64,000 bases of DNA from Clavibacter sepedonicus (GCF_000069225.1 NC_010407.1:1116001-1180000), one strand, 5' to 3'. Positions 8,446 through 17,097 are shown, counted from the first letter of the stretch. Numbers and translations: made by a program. The notes: generated by a model not told the origin, from the letters alone.

Positions 8446-8794
8446 TCCGCAGGGGGTGAGGGACGTGCTCACGGCCGTCCAGAAGGCGTCCGACGACCTG
8501 ACGACCGCGGTGGGCGGCGTGTCCGGTGCGCACGACGACGTGACATCCGGGGCGGCGACCTGCACCGCGGTGCCGGCTTCCCTGGCGGCGTTCCTCGACG
8601 CCCAATCAGCAGCGGTCACGGATGTCACGAATCGGATCTCGGCGTGCCTCTTCGGTGCGGCGACGGCGACGACCGACTACGTGCAGGCCGATGAGACCAT
8701 GGCGTCCGACGTGACGCAGGCGCAGACGGCGGCGGTGGATGCCGCGTCGAACGGTGACTTCAGCTGGTTCACCTCTCGGGCGGGTGGTCGGTGA
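8426..8794 (+). CDS. DUF6507-like helical protein, probable T7SS substrate or toxin partner
   Basis: A 122-residue, Ala/Thr-rich helical protein beginning MTSYSIDPQGVRDVLTA, a start typical of DUF6507 proteins found with actinobacterial T7SS loci. The ATG at 8426 is preceded by GGGAGGGA. It has the size and composition of a WXG100-like subunit and lies directly before the large toxin, overlapping its start. Small helical proteins in this position often dimerise with the toxin N-terminus and guide export. That role is inferred from context. Confidence 0.65.
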   Translation: MTSYSIDPQGVRDVLTAVQKASDDLTTAVGGVSGAHDDVTSGAATCTAVPASLAAFLDAQSAAVTDVTNRISACLFGAATATTDYVQADETMASDVTQAQTAAVDAASNGDFSWFTSRAGGR

Positions 8795-11109
8795 TGTACG
8801 CGCCTGCGTCGACCGCGGGTGGCGGCATGTGCCGTGCGGACGGATTGATCGATCCGGGCAGCATCCCCGGGGTGGGCATGTCCCCGGATCTCATCCGGAG
8901 CGCTGCGTCGACGTTGGCGACGGCGTCGACGGGGGTCTCGCAGCACGGTGCGTCGGCGGTGGCATCGTGGCAGACCATGTCGACGGTGTACCAGGCGCCG
9001 GAGTCGGAGGCGTTGCTGGCGGTGATGGCGCCGGTCGGACAGGAGACCACGGCCCTCGCCGACGGGTTCACCAAGGTGGCGAAGGCCCTGAAGGACTTCG
9101 CGGACACCGTGGAGCCGATCGTGGTGACGCTGAAGGATCTCCAGACCCAGGCGGTCGCGTTCGTGGCGTTGGCGGAGCAGGGATACGACCTGCCGGCGGT
9201 GGGGGATCAGCCGACGACGCAGTTGACGGATTACGGCTCGGTGCAGACCTCGCCCGGGGGGATGTACTCGTCTCCTGCGCATCACGTGGAGTGGACGGAT
9301 TACCCGCCGTACAACCAGCGCAACGACGAGTTGATCAAGGCGGTGGCGGTTCAGGCGACGGCGTTGGACGAGGCGCAGGCGGATTGCGTGAACGCGATCG
9401 CCGCGGCGGATCCCACGCGGGCGTCGTGTGCGGTGCCGGTGCAGGGGACGGATTTCACGGCGGCGGCCGTGGCGGGGACGGCGTTGCCGTTCGGGCAGAT
9501 GGCGTCGGGTCGTCAGACGTGCGTGGGCTCGTTCCTGGGTGGTGCGGGGGATGCGGTCACGAGCATGGCCGAGGGGTTGGGGAGCCTGATCTCGTACAAC
9601 CCGGAGACGAGCGCGTGGGGTGATTGGGGTCATGCGGGGGCGTCGGCTCTGGGTGTGGTGGAGGGGTTGGGTGCATTGATCGCGCCGACGCCGATCTTCC
9701 AGATGCTGGCCGATGATTCCAGCGGTGTGACGCCGGGGTGGATGCGGGACTTCTCGAGGTCGACGGTGGACAAGCAGCGCCAGATGGTGGAGGGGTTCGT
9801 CGGCAGCGGGGAGCAGTGGGAGTCGGATCCGGCGCGGGCGGCGGGGTCGTTGTTCGTGAATGTGGGGTCGTTGTTGATCCCGGTGGGGGGTGAGGTCGCG
9901 GCGGGGGCGAAGGTGGTGTCGGTCGGGGCGCGGGTCGCGTCGGTCGGTGGTCGTGTTGCGGAGGCGGCCGATGCGGCGTCTGTCGCGGGCCGTGTGGCGG
10001 GTGCGGGTGCGCGGGCCACGGTCGCTGCGGGTACGGGGCTGGTGCGGGTCGGGGATCTGTTGACGCAGGCCATGGCCAAGGCGGATGCGGTGGGGCATGC
10101 GGCGACGGCGCCCGTGATGAATGCGTTGCGGGACGCGGTCGGGCGGGTGCCGTTGGTGCGGGTGGTGGTGGAGCATGCGGTGACGCCGGAGGGGTTCCGG
10201 GTGCCGGCGGGTCTGCGGGTGGAGGTGGAGGGTCGTGTGCGTTCGCAGATCGCGGATGCGGCGGGGCACGGTGTTCTGGAACGTGGGACGGTGGAGGCGC
10301 CCGCGGGTTCGGGGCATGCGCCGGGGGTGGGGCGTGCTGCGGGTGCGGATGCGGTGCGTGGGGTCGAGCAGCACGGGGCGGACGCTCGCGGGGGAGCCGA
10401 AGAGCGCGCGACGTCCGAGTCGACACCCGAGGAGGTGAGGCATCATGCCGGGGACGCCCATGCGTCACACAGTGACCAGATCGGACGTCACGATCGTGGT
10501 GGAGTAACCGGCGACCCAAGTCGCGGATCGGACGGGATCCACTCACGCGAAGCGACTTCCGTTGCCCATCCGCTACCCAGCGAGCCCCTCGACTACTTTG
10601 AAGACGACTATTGGCGGTCGTTGAGTCCGCAGGAGATCCACGATCTGCCTGTTGTCCGTGACGGTAGTCATCTGCGGCCGGATAGGAGTCTCGAACCCAG
10701 CACCTGGTACCAGGCAGGTGAGCACGAGTACCTTTACAGGACGAACGAGCACGGACACATCGACCGTGTCATCATCCAGGATCTGCAGCTCAAGACCCAT
10801 GAAGGACGTCTTCCGCATCAAAGAAATCCTGTGGGCAAGCTCCAGGGGGATCATGCGGGACATCTCGCCGCGGACGCTGCCGGGGGCTCTCCGAAGCTGG
10901 ACAACATCGTCGCGATGTCCCAAAAGAACAACCTGGTAGAATACGCCCGCCTCGAGAGGAAGCTACTCGGTCGCAAGGCTGCTCATCCTGATGAACGAAT
11001 TTTCCTCGACATCCGGCTGGATCCTGACCCGCTCACAGGCAGGTCGCCCCGCTTCGAGGTCGAATACAAGATCAACGGCAGAATCTACCGGAGCAATTTC
11101 AAGCAGTAG
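8791..11109 (+). CDS. T7SS-exported polymorphic toxin with C-terminal DNA/RNA non-specific endonuclease domain
   Basis: A 772-residue protein with three parts. Residues 1-150 are helical and WXG/LXG-like, without a signal peptide. Residues 260-480 form a hydrophobic Gly/Val/Ala-rich linker that includes SVGGRVAEAADAASVAGRV. Residues from about 540 are polar and end in a nuclease tail. GDHAGHLAADAAGGSPKLDN (686-705) matches the Endonuclea_NS_2 (DNA/RNA non-specific endonuclease) signature, with the catalytic His in the GHL motif and a metal-binding Asn. It is followed by NNLVEYARLE. Bacillus YeeF has the same tail type and is neutralised by YezG, matching the immunity gene next door. The start is GTG 8791 or ATG 8794; both overlap the upstream stop. 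Base composition becomes AT-richer from about 10,430, as expected if the tail was acquired separately. Confidence 0.82.
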   Translation: MMYAPASTAGGGMCRADGLIDPGSIPGVGMSPDLIRSAASTLATASTGVSQHGASAVASWQTMSTVYQAPESEALLAVMAPVGQETTALADGFTKVAKALKDFADTVEPIVVTLKDLQTQAVAFVALAEQGYDLPAVGDQPTTQLTDYGSVQTSPGGMYSSPAHHVEWTDYPPYNQRNDELIKAVAVQATALDEAQADCVNAIAAADPTRASCAVPVQGTDFTAAAVAGTALPFGQMASGRQTCVGSFLGGAGDAVTSMAEGLGSLISYNPETSAWGDWGHAGASALGVVEGLGALIAPTPIFQMLADDSSGVTPGWMRDFSRSTVDKQRQMVEGFVGSGEQWESDPARAAGSLFVNVGSLLIPVGGEVAAGAKVVSVGARVASVGGRVAEAADAASVAGRVAGAGARATVAAGTGLVRVGDLLTQAMAKADAVGHAATAPVMNALRDAVGRVPLVRVVVEHAVTPEGFRVPAGLRVEVEGRVRSQIADAAGHGVLERGTVEAPAGSGHAPGVGRAAGADAVRGVEQHGADARGGAEERATSESTPEEVRHHAGDAHASHSDQIGRHDRGGVTGDPSRGSDGIHSREATSVAHPLPSEPLDYFEDDYWRSLSPQEIHDLPVVRDGSHLRPDRSLEPSTWYQAGEHEYLYRTNEHGHIDRVIIQDLQLKTHEGRLPHQRNPVGKLQGDHAGHLAADAAGGSPKLDNIVAMSQKNNLVEYARLERKLLGRKAAHPDERIFLDIRLDPDPLTGRSPRFEVEYKINGRIYRSNFKQ

Positions 11110-11117
11110 GGAACTCA

Positions 11118-11567
11118 ATGCCAAAGAGACAAGAAGAGATTCTGCAGGACTTTGCGACGGGCTGCGTGTCAATCGCGATGGAGTTCAGCGAGGGCGCGCC
11201 AGATCTATCAAAGATCTACGTCTACGTCGGGTCCGAGCGCGGGCACTCGTACGCGAATGCGTTCTTCGAGCAAGCCGGGGAGATCGTCTACGCCAACGAT
11301 CTACGCGGAGTCGACTCTGGGGACGACCGCGTCTCTGCAGTTCAAAGGTATCTACTCAAATACTTGGCGGAGGCTGAGGCGCAGTTCGAGGAGGCCGGTG
11401 CCCCATCTCCTACCCAATACCGCTTGACATATGATTTGCTCACTCGTCAACTGGACATGCAGTTGTCCCACGAGCTCGTGTATTCGAACCACCCGACCAA
11501 GGTATTAGAAGAAGGTGCAGAGGATTGGCTCGACGGGCGTCTTGAGAAGATGTTCGGAGGCTTTTGA
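11118..11567 (+). CDS. YezG/DUF600-type immunity protein for the nuclease toxin
   Basis: A 149-residue acidic, soluble protein starting eight bases after the toxin stop. The arrangement QEEILQDFATGCVSIAMEF, then KIYVYVGSE, then YRLTYDLLT, and a C-terminal EDWLDGRLEKMFGG matches the layout of YezG-like (DUF600) immunity proteins. In Bacillus, YezG binds and blocks the nuclease tail of YeeF. Here it should protect the producer, and clonal kin, from the toxin encoded at 8791. The gene is AT-richer than the T7SS genes upstream, like the toxin tail, consistent with the two having moved together. A decayed paralogue lies at 12002. Confidence 0.78.
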   Translation: MPKRQEEILQDFATGCVSIAMEFSEGAPDLSKIYVYVGSERGHSYANAFFEQAGEIVYANDLRGVDSGDDRVSAVQRYLLKYLAEAEAQFEEAGAPSPTQYRLTYDLLTRQLDMQLSHELVYSNHPTKVLEEGAEDWLDGRLEKMFGGF

Positions 11568-12000
11568 TCGAACACGCGACCACCGTGCATGGTCAACCGG
11601 CCGAACGGGCGAGCGCGAGTACCTGTATCGGACGAATGAGCATTGGTACATCGACCGAGTGATCGCGGAGAACCTGCAGCTCAAGACGCACATCGGGCGG
11701 CTGCGGCGCAAACGACGTGCCTGAGGTAAGCTCTTCGGCGACCACGCGGGGCATGTGATTGCGGACTGGTTCGGCGGATCACCCAAGCTCGACGACCGCG
11801 TGTCGCAATTCGGGGACATCAACAGGCGTGCTATGCGGACATCGACCGACAACGGGCGAGGGCGCTGAAATCCACACCCCCGGGTCACGTTGGCGTCGAC
11901 GTCCGAGTCGACGCCGTCACGGGCCGACCAGATGGTCTTCATATTGATTCCGTGTTCAACGGGAAGTCGGTATTCGCGGAATCCTACCGATGGGGGCGAG
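11560..12000 (+). pseudogene. Decayed orphan toxin tail (second nuclease cassette)
   Basis: A fragment homologous to the nuclease tail of the intact toxin, without any N-terminal part. REYLYRTNEHWYIDRVI parallels HEYLYRTNEHGHIDRVI of the intact copy. The reading frame is then interrupted by a TGA at 11722-11724 and resumes with GKLFGDHAGHVIADWFGGS, preserving the catalytic motif. A frameshift follows near 11830, after which the other frame reads ARALKSTPPGHVGVDVRVDA and continues to SVFAESYRWG. No usable start codon or ribosome site precedes it. Orphan tails of this kind act as donors for toxin-tail exchange in polymorphic toxin loci. With a stop and a frameshift, this one can be expressed only after repair by recombination. 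Confidence 0.75.
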
Positions 12001-12001
12001 A

Positions 12002-12499
12002 GTGTCAAGAACTGAACAAGAAGCCATCCAGAGCCTCACCAATAGTTGGATACCTCTTGGTGTCGAGTATGCACGCGGAGCCAAAGGGGTGAACGCGATG
12101 TGCATCTATGCGGCGTCGGAACCCGGGCAATGATATGCCAATATGCTCTTCGAGCAGGATGGCCGAGTTGTCTACCCGGATGACCTGTGTGGTGTGGATG
12201 CCAGTTCCTCGCGCATGCTCCGCTTGCAGCATCAGATGGTTGCGGTGCTGCGAGATGCGGAAAAGCAACTTGCGCAGCAAGGGGCAGGGCACCCGACGGA
12301 GTACCGAATCACCTACGAGCCGGGTCCGGGGAGATCGGATGTACAGCTCTCTCGCGAGATCAAGTACGTGGATCATCCGGTCAAGACGTTGCAGAATGGT
12401 CCCGAGGACTGGCTCGATGGTCGGCTGGAAAAAGTATTCGGCAAGCTGCTCCCTCCCGAAGATGAATGGCCAAAGTATCGAGGAAAGCGAAAGATTTAG
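12002..12499 (+). pseudogene. Second YezG-type immunity gene with an in-frame stop
   Basis: A paralogue of the immunity gene at 11118. Read from GTG 12002 it gives VSRTEQEAIQSLTNSWIPLG and continues for 43 codons to a TGA at 12131-12133, exactly where the intact copy has the serine before YAN. The frame then continues as YANMLFEQDGRVVYPDD and ends with EDWLDGRLEKVFGK, clearly matching the intact copy. A single-base change from TCA to TGA would explain it. An internal ATG at 12143 could give a 118-residue truncated protein lacking the first strand region. It was once probably the partner of the decayed toxin tail just upstream. Confidence 0.72.
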
Positions 12500-12510
12500 C
12501 TAGGGTCTCC

Positions 12511-12545
12511 GCGAGCGAGCGAGCGAGCGCGCGAGCGAGCGCGCG
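12511..12545 (+). repeat. Short GCGA/GC-rich simple repeat
   Basis: A run of GCGAGC-type units sits exactly at the junction between the second immunity pseudogene and the stray toxin-linker fragment. Such tracts are prone to slippage and may mark a recombination joint. Confidence 0.6.
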
Positions 12546-12755
12546 GGTCGTGCGGTGGGGGATCGTGTCGCGGAGGCGGCCGATGTGGCGTCTGTCGCGG
12601 GGCGTGTGGTGGGCGCGGGTGCGCGGGTGACGGTCGCTGCAGGTTCCGGGTTGGTGCGGGTGGAGGATCTGCTCACGCAGGCGGTGGCCAAGGCGGATGC
12701 GGTGACGCCGGAGGGGTTCCGGGTGCCGGCGGGTGTGCGGATAACGCCGATGTGA
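12546..12755 (+). pseudogene. Stray fragment of toxin linker with an internal deletion
   Basis: This stretch repeats the linker of the intact toxin (about 9,946-10,220). It encodes DRVAEAADVASVAGRVVGAG, then GSGLVRVEDLLTQAVAKADA, and then jumps directly to VTPEGFRVPAGVR before stopping at TGA 12753-12755. Relative to the intact copy, about 90 bases between KADAV and VTPEGF are missing. The missing part is bounded in the intact gene by two copies of ATGCGGTG, so the deletion probably arose by pairing of those repeats. The fragment has no start codon context and no downstream toxin tail. It marks the far edge of the toxin locus and forms an approximately 200-base direct repeat with the functional gene. 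Confidence 0.75.
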
Positions 12756-12789
12756 CGGCGCCGTCGCGTCGATGCCACCGACGCACGCG

Positions 12790-14238
12790 TCACATCGAGA
12801 GGTCCGGCCCGCGCTCGATCCCGAACTCGTGCCGCAGCGCGCTGCGTGCCGCCTGGTACCCGGCCATGCCGTGCACGCCGGGCCCGGGCGTCGCCGAGCT
12901 CGAGGCCAGGTAGACTCCCGCGGCGGGCGTGCGCCACGGGTCTGGCGAGAGCACGGGACGGGCAAGCAGCTGCCACACGCTCGCGGCGCCGGCCGCGATG
13001 TCGCCGGCGATGTAGTTGGGGTCGTGCTCTTCCATGCCCACGGCGTCGATGCTGGACGAGGCGAGGATCAGGTCGCGGAAGCCCGGGGCGAAGCGCTCGA
13101 TCTGCCGCGTGATGACCTCGGTCTGGTCGACCGTGGATCCCGCGGGCACGTGCGTGTAGGCCCAGAGCACGTGTTTCCCCTCGGGCGCGCGGCCGGGGTC
13201 GTCGATGGAGGGCTGCGCGACGAGCACGTACGGGTCGTCGCTGTGTCGCCCCGCGGCGACCTCGTGCTCGGCGCGCTGGATCTCCGCGCGGGTGCCGCCC
13301 ACGTGCAGCGTGCCCGCCTTCCGCAGCTCGGGATCCGTCCACGGAACGGGGCCCGAGAGCGCGAAGTCGACCTTGGAGGCTGCGTTGCCGTAGCGGAAGC
13401 GGCGGATCGCGCGGAGGTAGCGGGCGGGCAGCCGGTCGCTCGCGATGCGCGAGAGTGCCCGGGCGCTGGTGTCGAGGAGCACCGCGCGGGCGGCCGGCAG
13501 CTCGTGCAGCGTCCGGACCTCGGATCCCGTGACGACCTCGCCGCCATGGGCCCGCAGGTCGGCGACCATCGCGTCGACGATGGACTGGCTGCCGCCGATC
13601 GGCACCGGCCAGCCGCGCGCGTGCGCGTACGCGCCGAGGGAGAGCGCAGCCGCGGCCGTGGACACGCTCGGCATGGTCTGGATCGCGTGGGCCGCGATGC
13701 CCGTGAACATGGCCGGCGCCACGTCGCCCCGAAAGCGCGCGTTCCACAGCGGCGAGCCCTGCTCGAGCGCGCGGAGCCCCAGGCGGATGGCGGTGGGCGG
13801 GTGGCGCGGCACCTGGAGGAGCGGGCCGTTGGTGAATTGCGCGACCCGGTCGGCGGAGGCCGCGAGCGACCCCATGAGCTGCCGCCATGCGCGCCCGTCG
13901 ACGCCGAGCGCGTCCGCCGTGCGGTCGATGTCGCGGTAGGCGATGCCCGAGACGCCGCCGTCGAGGGGGTGCCCGTAGGAGATCTCCGGCACGACGAGGT
14001 CGATCCGCCGGTCGAGCTGGAACGCCCGGAAGAACCCGGACGCGAGCGCCATCGGGTGCACCGCCGAGCAGATGTCGTGGTGGAAGCCCGGGAGCGTGAG
14101 CTCGGCCGTGCGGCTGCCGCCGCCGATCGTGTCCGCCCGCTCGTGCACCTCGACCCGCAGGCCCGCGCGCGCCATCGTCACGGCCGCGGCCAGCCCGTTC
14201 GGCCCGGAGCCGACCACGATCGCGTCGATGTCACCCAT
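12790..14238 (-). CDS. Phytoene-desaturase-like FAD-dependent oxidoreductase
   Basis: A 482-residue flavoprotein. The N-terminus MGDIDAIVVGSGPNGLAAAV carries the dinucleotide-binding GxGxxG motif (GSGPNG, residues 10-15), followed by a conserved acidic residue in VEVHERADTIGGG. The C-terminus has the FAD-contacting stretch GVYLASSSATPGPGVHGMAG. This is the pattern of the phytoene desaturase/amine oxidase superfamily, closest in look to PYROXD2-like enzymes rather than a true carotenoid CrtI. No carotenoid genes are nearby, so the substrate is unknown. It starts nine bases downstream of the SDR gene at 14248 and is probably cotranscribed with it. Confidence 0.82.
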   Translation of the reverse strand: MGDIDAIVVGSGPNGLAAAVTMARAGLRVEVHERADTIGGGSRTAELTLPGFHHDICSAVHPMALASGFFRAFQLDRRIDLVVPEISYGHPLDGGVSGIAYRDIDRTADALGVDGRAWRQLMGSLAASADRVAQFTNGPLLQVPRHPPTAIRLGLRALEQGSPLWNARFRGDVAPAMFTGIAAHAIQTMPSVSTAAAALSLGAYAHARGWPVPIGGSQSIVDAMVADLRAHGGEVVTGSEVRTLHELPAARAVLLDTSARALSRIASDRLPARYLRAIRRFRYGNAASKVDFALSGPVPWTDPELRKAGTLHVGGTRAEIQRAEHEVAAGRHSDDPYVLVAQPSIDDPGRAPEGKHVLWAYTHVPAGSTVDQTEVITRQIERFAPGFRDLILASSSIDAVGMEEHDPNYIAGDIAAGAASVWQLLARPVLSPDPWRTPAAGVYLASSSATPGPGVHGMAGYQAARSALRHEFGIERGPDLSM

Positions 14239-14247
14239 GCGTCGAGG

Positions 14248-15246
14248 CTATCGGCGACGCAGGGCGGCGGCCCCGGCGACGACGCCGGAGAGGAGGGCGC
14301 CCGCGCCGATCGCGACGGTCTTCGCGCGGTTGCGGATGATCCAGACCTGCGGGCTCATCGTGCGGGCCCGGTCGCTGAAGATGCCGCGCGCACCCTGGTC
14401 GCCCGCGGTGGGCGTGTACAGGTTGGTCGTCAGCATCGGCTGCGTCTTGTCCGCGGCCTGCTGGCCGGAGTAGCCGGTCTTCGCGAGGTAGCCGTCGAGC
14501 CAGTTCGCGACGAAGCGGTTGCCGAGCACCGTCATGACCGTGGGCTCGCCCACCCAGTTGCGGCGCTTCGGCTTCTCGGCGACGGCGGCGATGGCCTGCG
14601 CGCCCACCTCGGGCTCGAAGATCGGCGGCACGGGCTGCGGGTGGTGCGGCAACTGTGACTTCACCCAGTTGAACTGGATCGTGTTGAGCGCGGGCATGTC
14701 GACCGTGGAGATCGTGACCGAGCTCTTGTTGTGGATCAGCTCGGTCGTCACCGACTCCGTAAAGCCCTGCACGGCGTGCTTGGCCGCGCAGTAGGCGGCC
14801 TGCAGCGGGATCCCGCGGTGGGCGAGCGCCGAGCCGACCTGGATCACGTGGCCGCTGTCGCGCGGCACCATGCGGCTGAGGGCGGCGCGCGTCCCGTTGA
14901 CGAAGCCGAAGTAGTTGACCGCGGTGGCGCGCTCGAAGTCGGCCGGATCCGTGGTGAGGAACTCGCCGAAGACGCCGACCATGGCGTCGTTGACCCAGAG
15001 GTCGATGGGGCCGAGCTCGTCCTCGACGCGATCGGCGGCGGCCTCGACGGCCAGGCGGTCGGCGACGTCGGTGGAGATGCCGAGACCGCGGCGCCCGCGC
15101 GCCTCGATGTCGGCGACGGCGCCCGCGAGCCCGTCCTCGCCGCGCGCGAGGACGGCGACGTCCCAGCCGCGGTTCGCGAGCTCCCGTACGGTCGCTCGGC
15201 CCAGTCCGGCCGATCCTCCGGTGACGACGGCGATGCCTCGAGTCAT
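14248..15246 (-). CDS. SDR family oxidoreductase
   Basis: A 332-residue short-chain dehydrogenase/reductase. GAAGGAG precedes the ATG at 15246. The cofactor motif TGGSAGLG lies at residues 9-16 and the catalytic YCAAK near residue 150. The chain is longer than classical SDRs (about 250) because of a C-terminal extension ending in a hydrophobic helix (VAIGAGALLSGVVAGAAAL), which may tether it to the membrane. It lies in a minus-strand series with an acyl-CoA ligase upstream and the FAD oxidoreductase downstream, suggesting a lipid-modifying or detoxifying pathway. The substrate cannot be named. Confidence 0.85.
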   Translation of the reverse strand: MTRGIAVVTGGSAGLGRATVRELANRGWDVAVLARGEDGLAGAVADIEARGRRGLGISTDVADRLAVEAAADRVEDELGPIDLWVNDAMVGVFGEFLTTDPADFERATAVNYFGFVNGTRAALSRMVPRDSGHVIQVGSALAHRGIPLQAAYCAAKHAVQGFTESVTTELIHNKSSVTISTVDMPALNTIQFNWVKSQLPHHPQPVPPIFEPEVGAQAIAAVAEKPKRRNWVGEPTVMTVLGNRFVANWLDGYLAKTGYSGQQAADKTQPMLTTNLYTPTAGDQGARGIFSDRARTMSPQVWIIRNRAKTVAIGAGALLSGVVAGAAALRRR

Positions 15247-15344
15247 GTGGCTCCTTCGATGGTTGGTGCACGAAGCGTGCTCATCCACCGTAGGACGGTC
15301 GCGTCCCGCCGACCGTGCCCGGGGCCGGTCCTGCCAGGCGGCGG

Positions 15345-17033
15345 TCAGCCTTCGCGCTGCAGGTCCTCGCGCACCTGGCGGCGCAGCACCTTGCCGATGA
15401 GCGAGGTGGGGAGCGCATCCACCCGCACGACGCGGCGCGGCACCTTGTAGGCGGTGAGGTGCTCGCGGCAGTACGCGCGGATCGCGGCCTCGTCGAGCCT
15501 GGCACCCGGATCCAGCACGACCGCGGCCGTGACGTCCTCCCCGCCGTCCGCCGACGGGAGCCCGACCACGGCGACGCCCTGCACGCCCGGCGCGCCGCGC
15601 ACGACGTCCTCGACCTCGCTGGGGGAGACATTGAAGCCGCCCGTGATGATGAGCTCCTTCATCCGGTCGACGATGGTCGTGAAGCCGTCGGCGTCGACGC
15701 GCACGATGTCGCCCATGCGGAACCAGCCGCCGTCGAGGAGCGCGGCGCGCGTCTCGTCGGGCCGACGCCAGTAGCCCTGGAACACCTGCGGCCCGCGGAT
15801 GAGCAGCTCGCCCTCCTCGCCCGGCGCGCGGTCGACGTCGGGATCCTCGGGATCCACCACCCGCACCTCGGTGCTCGGGAACGGGACGCCCACGGTGCCG
15901 GGCCGGCGCGACGGGCCGATGGGGTTGCCAAGCGCGACGGGCGACGTCTCGGTGAGGCCGTAGCCCTCCACGAGGTAGCCGCCCGTGAGGCCCTCCCACA
16001 GCTCGACGGTGGACACCGGCAGGTTCATGGCGCCGGAGATCGCGAAGCGGACGCCCGTGAGGTCGACGCGCTTCTCCTTCGCGCCGCGCGCGAGCCGCTC
16101 GTAGATGGGCGGGACGGCGGGCAGGAACGTCGGCGGGTGCTTCCGCGCGGCGGCGAGCACGAGGTCCACGTCGAACTTGGGGAAGAGCACGAGGCGGGCG
16201 CCGATCGCCATGGCGAAGGTGAGGCAGAGCGTGAGGCCGTAGGCGTGGAACATGGGCAGCACGCCGTAGACGGTCTCGCCGCCGTCCGCGAGGCCGGGCA
16301 CCCAGGCGCGGCCCTGCATGGCGTTGGCGTGCAGGTTGCGATGGGTGAGGATCGCTCCCTTCGGGCTCGCCGTGGTGCCGCTCGTGTACTGGAGGATCGC
16401 GACGTCGTCGAGCTCGGGCTTCGGGCGGGACGCGGCGATCCGGCGGTGGTCGACGAGCTGCTCCCAGGTGACGGTGTCCTCGACGGGCGCGGTGATCGCG
16501 GCGCGGGCGCGGCGGGCGGCCGGCACCGGGAGGCGGAGCTTGAGGCGCGTGGCGAGAGGCATCGCGGCGGGCAGGTCGACCGAGACGATGGTGTCGACGG
16601 GCACGTCGCGCGGCATGTCCTGGATGGTGCCGACGACCGTGTTCCAGGCGATGACGACGCGGGCCCCGTGGTCCTCGAACTGGTGGCGCAGCTCGCGCGG
16701 CGTGTAGAGCGGGTTGTGCTCCACGACGATCGCGCCGAGCCGGAGCACCGCGTAGAAGGCGACGATGTGCTGCGGGCAGTTCGGCAGCACGAGCGCGACG
16801 CGGTCGCCCTTCCGGACGCCCAGGCGGCGCAGGCCCTCCGCGGCGCGGGAGATATGGTCGCCCATCTCGCGGTAGGTCGTCTCGCGCCCGAAGAACTCGA
16901 GCGCGACCGCCTTCGCGTGCCGCTGGATCGAGCGCTCGACCATGTCGACCAGGGACCCGATGACGGGAGGGATGTCGGCCGACACCCCGTCCGCGTAGCT
17001 GCGTACCCAGGGGCGGTCGGCGTCGAAGATCAT
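15345..17033 (-). CDS. Long-chain fatty-acid-CoA ligase (FadD-like)
   Basis: A 562-residue AMP-forming acyl-CoA synthetase of the ANL superfamily. The P-loop-like motif YTSGTTASPKG is near residue 214, GYGLTETSP near 360, GWFRMGDIVRVDADGF near 440, and the C-terminal GKVLRRQVRED contains the catalytic lysine. It activates fatty acids to acyl-CoA through an acyl-adenylate. The ATG at 17033 has GGTGGGGAC upstream; a GTG-type extension to 17087 would run through the terminator hairpin at 17050 and was rejected. Exact chain-length preference is not visible. Confidence 0.88.
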   Translation of the reverse strand: MIFDADRPWVRSYADGVSADIPPVIGSLVDMVERSIQRHAKAVALEFFGRETTYREMGDHISRAAEGLRRLGVRKGDRVALVLPNCPQHIVAFYAVLRLGAIVVEHNPLYTPRELRHQFEDHGARVVIAWNTVVGTIQDMPRDVPVDTIVSVDLPAAMPLATRLKLRLPVPAARRARAAITAPVEDTVTWEQLVDHRRIAASRPKPELDDVAILQYTSGTTASPKGAILTHRNLHANAMQGRAWVPGLADGGETVYGVLPMFHAYGLTLCLTFAMAIGARLVLFPKFDVDLVLAAARKHPPTFLPAVPPIYERLARGAKEKRVDLTGVRFAISGAMNLPVSTVELWEGLTGGYLVEGYGLTETSPVALGNPIGPSRRPGTVGVPFPSTEVRVVDPEDPDVDRAPGEEGELLIRGPQVFQGYWRRPDETRAALLDGGWFRMGDIVRVDADGFTTIVDRMKELIITGGFNVSPSEVEDVVRGAPGVQGVAVVGLPSADGGEDVTAAVVLDPGARLDEAAIRAYCREHLTAYKVPRRVVRVDALPTSLIGKVLRRQVREDLQREG

Positions 17034-17049
17034 GTCCCCACCATAGGGA

Positions 17050-17076
17050 ATGCGCCCGGGCGTGGCCCGGGCGCAT
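17050..17076 (-). terminator. Perfect 12-bp hairpin downstream of the SDR gene at 17098
   Basis: ATGCGCCCGGGC, a three-base loop and GCCCGGGCGCAT form a perfect stem between the stop of the SDR gene (17098) and the start of the acyl-CoA ligase (17033). There is no T-tract, as is usual in high-GC actinobacteria. Confidence 0.65.
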
Positions 17077-17097
17077 CGGCCGTCCATCGATCAGGGG

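Noticed and set aside
12511..12545. Repeat tract considered as a CRISPR or attachment site
   Set aside because: The units are four to six bases, without spacers and without an integrase gene nearby.
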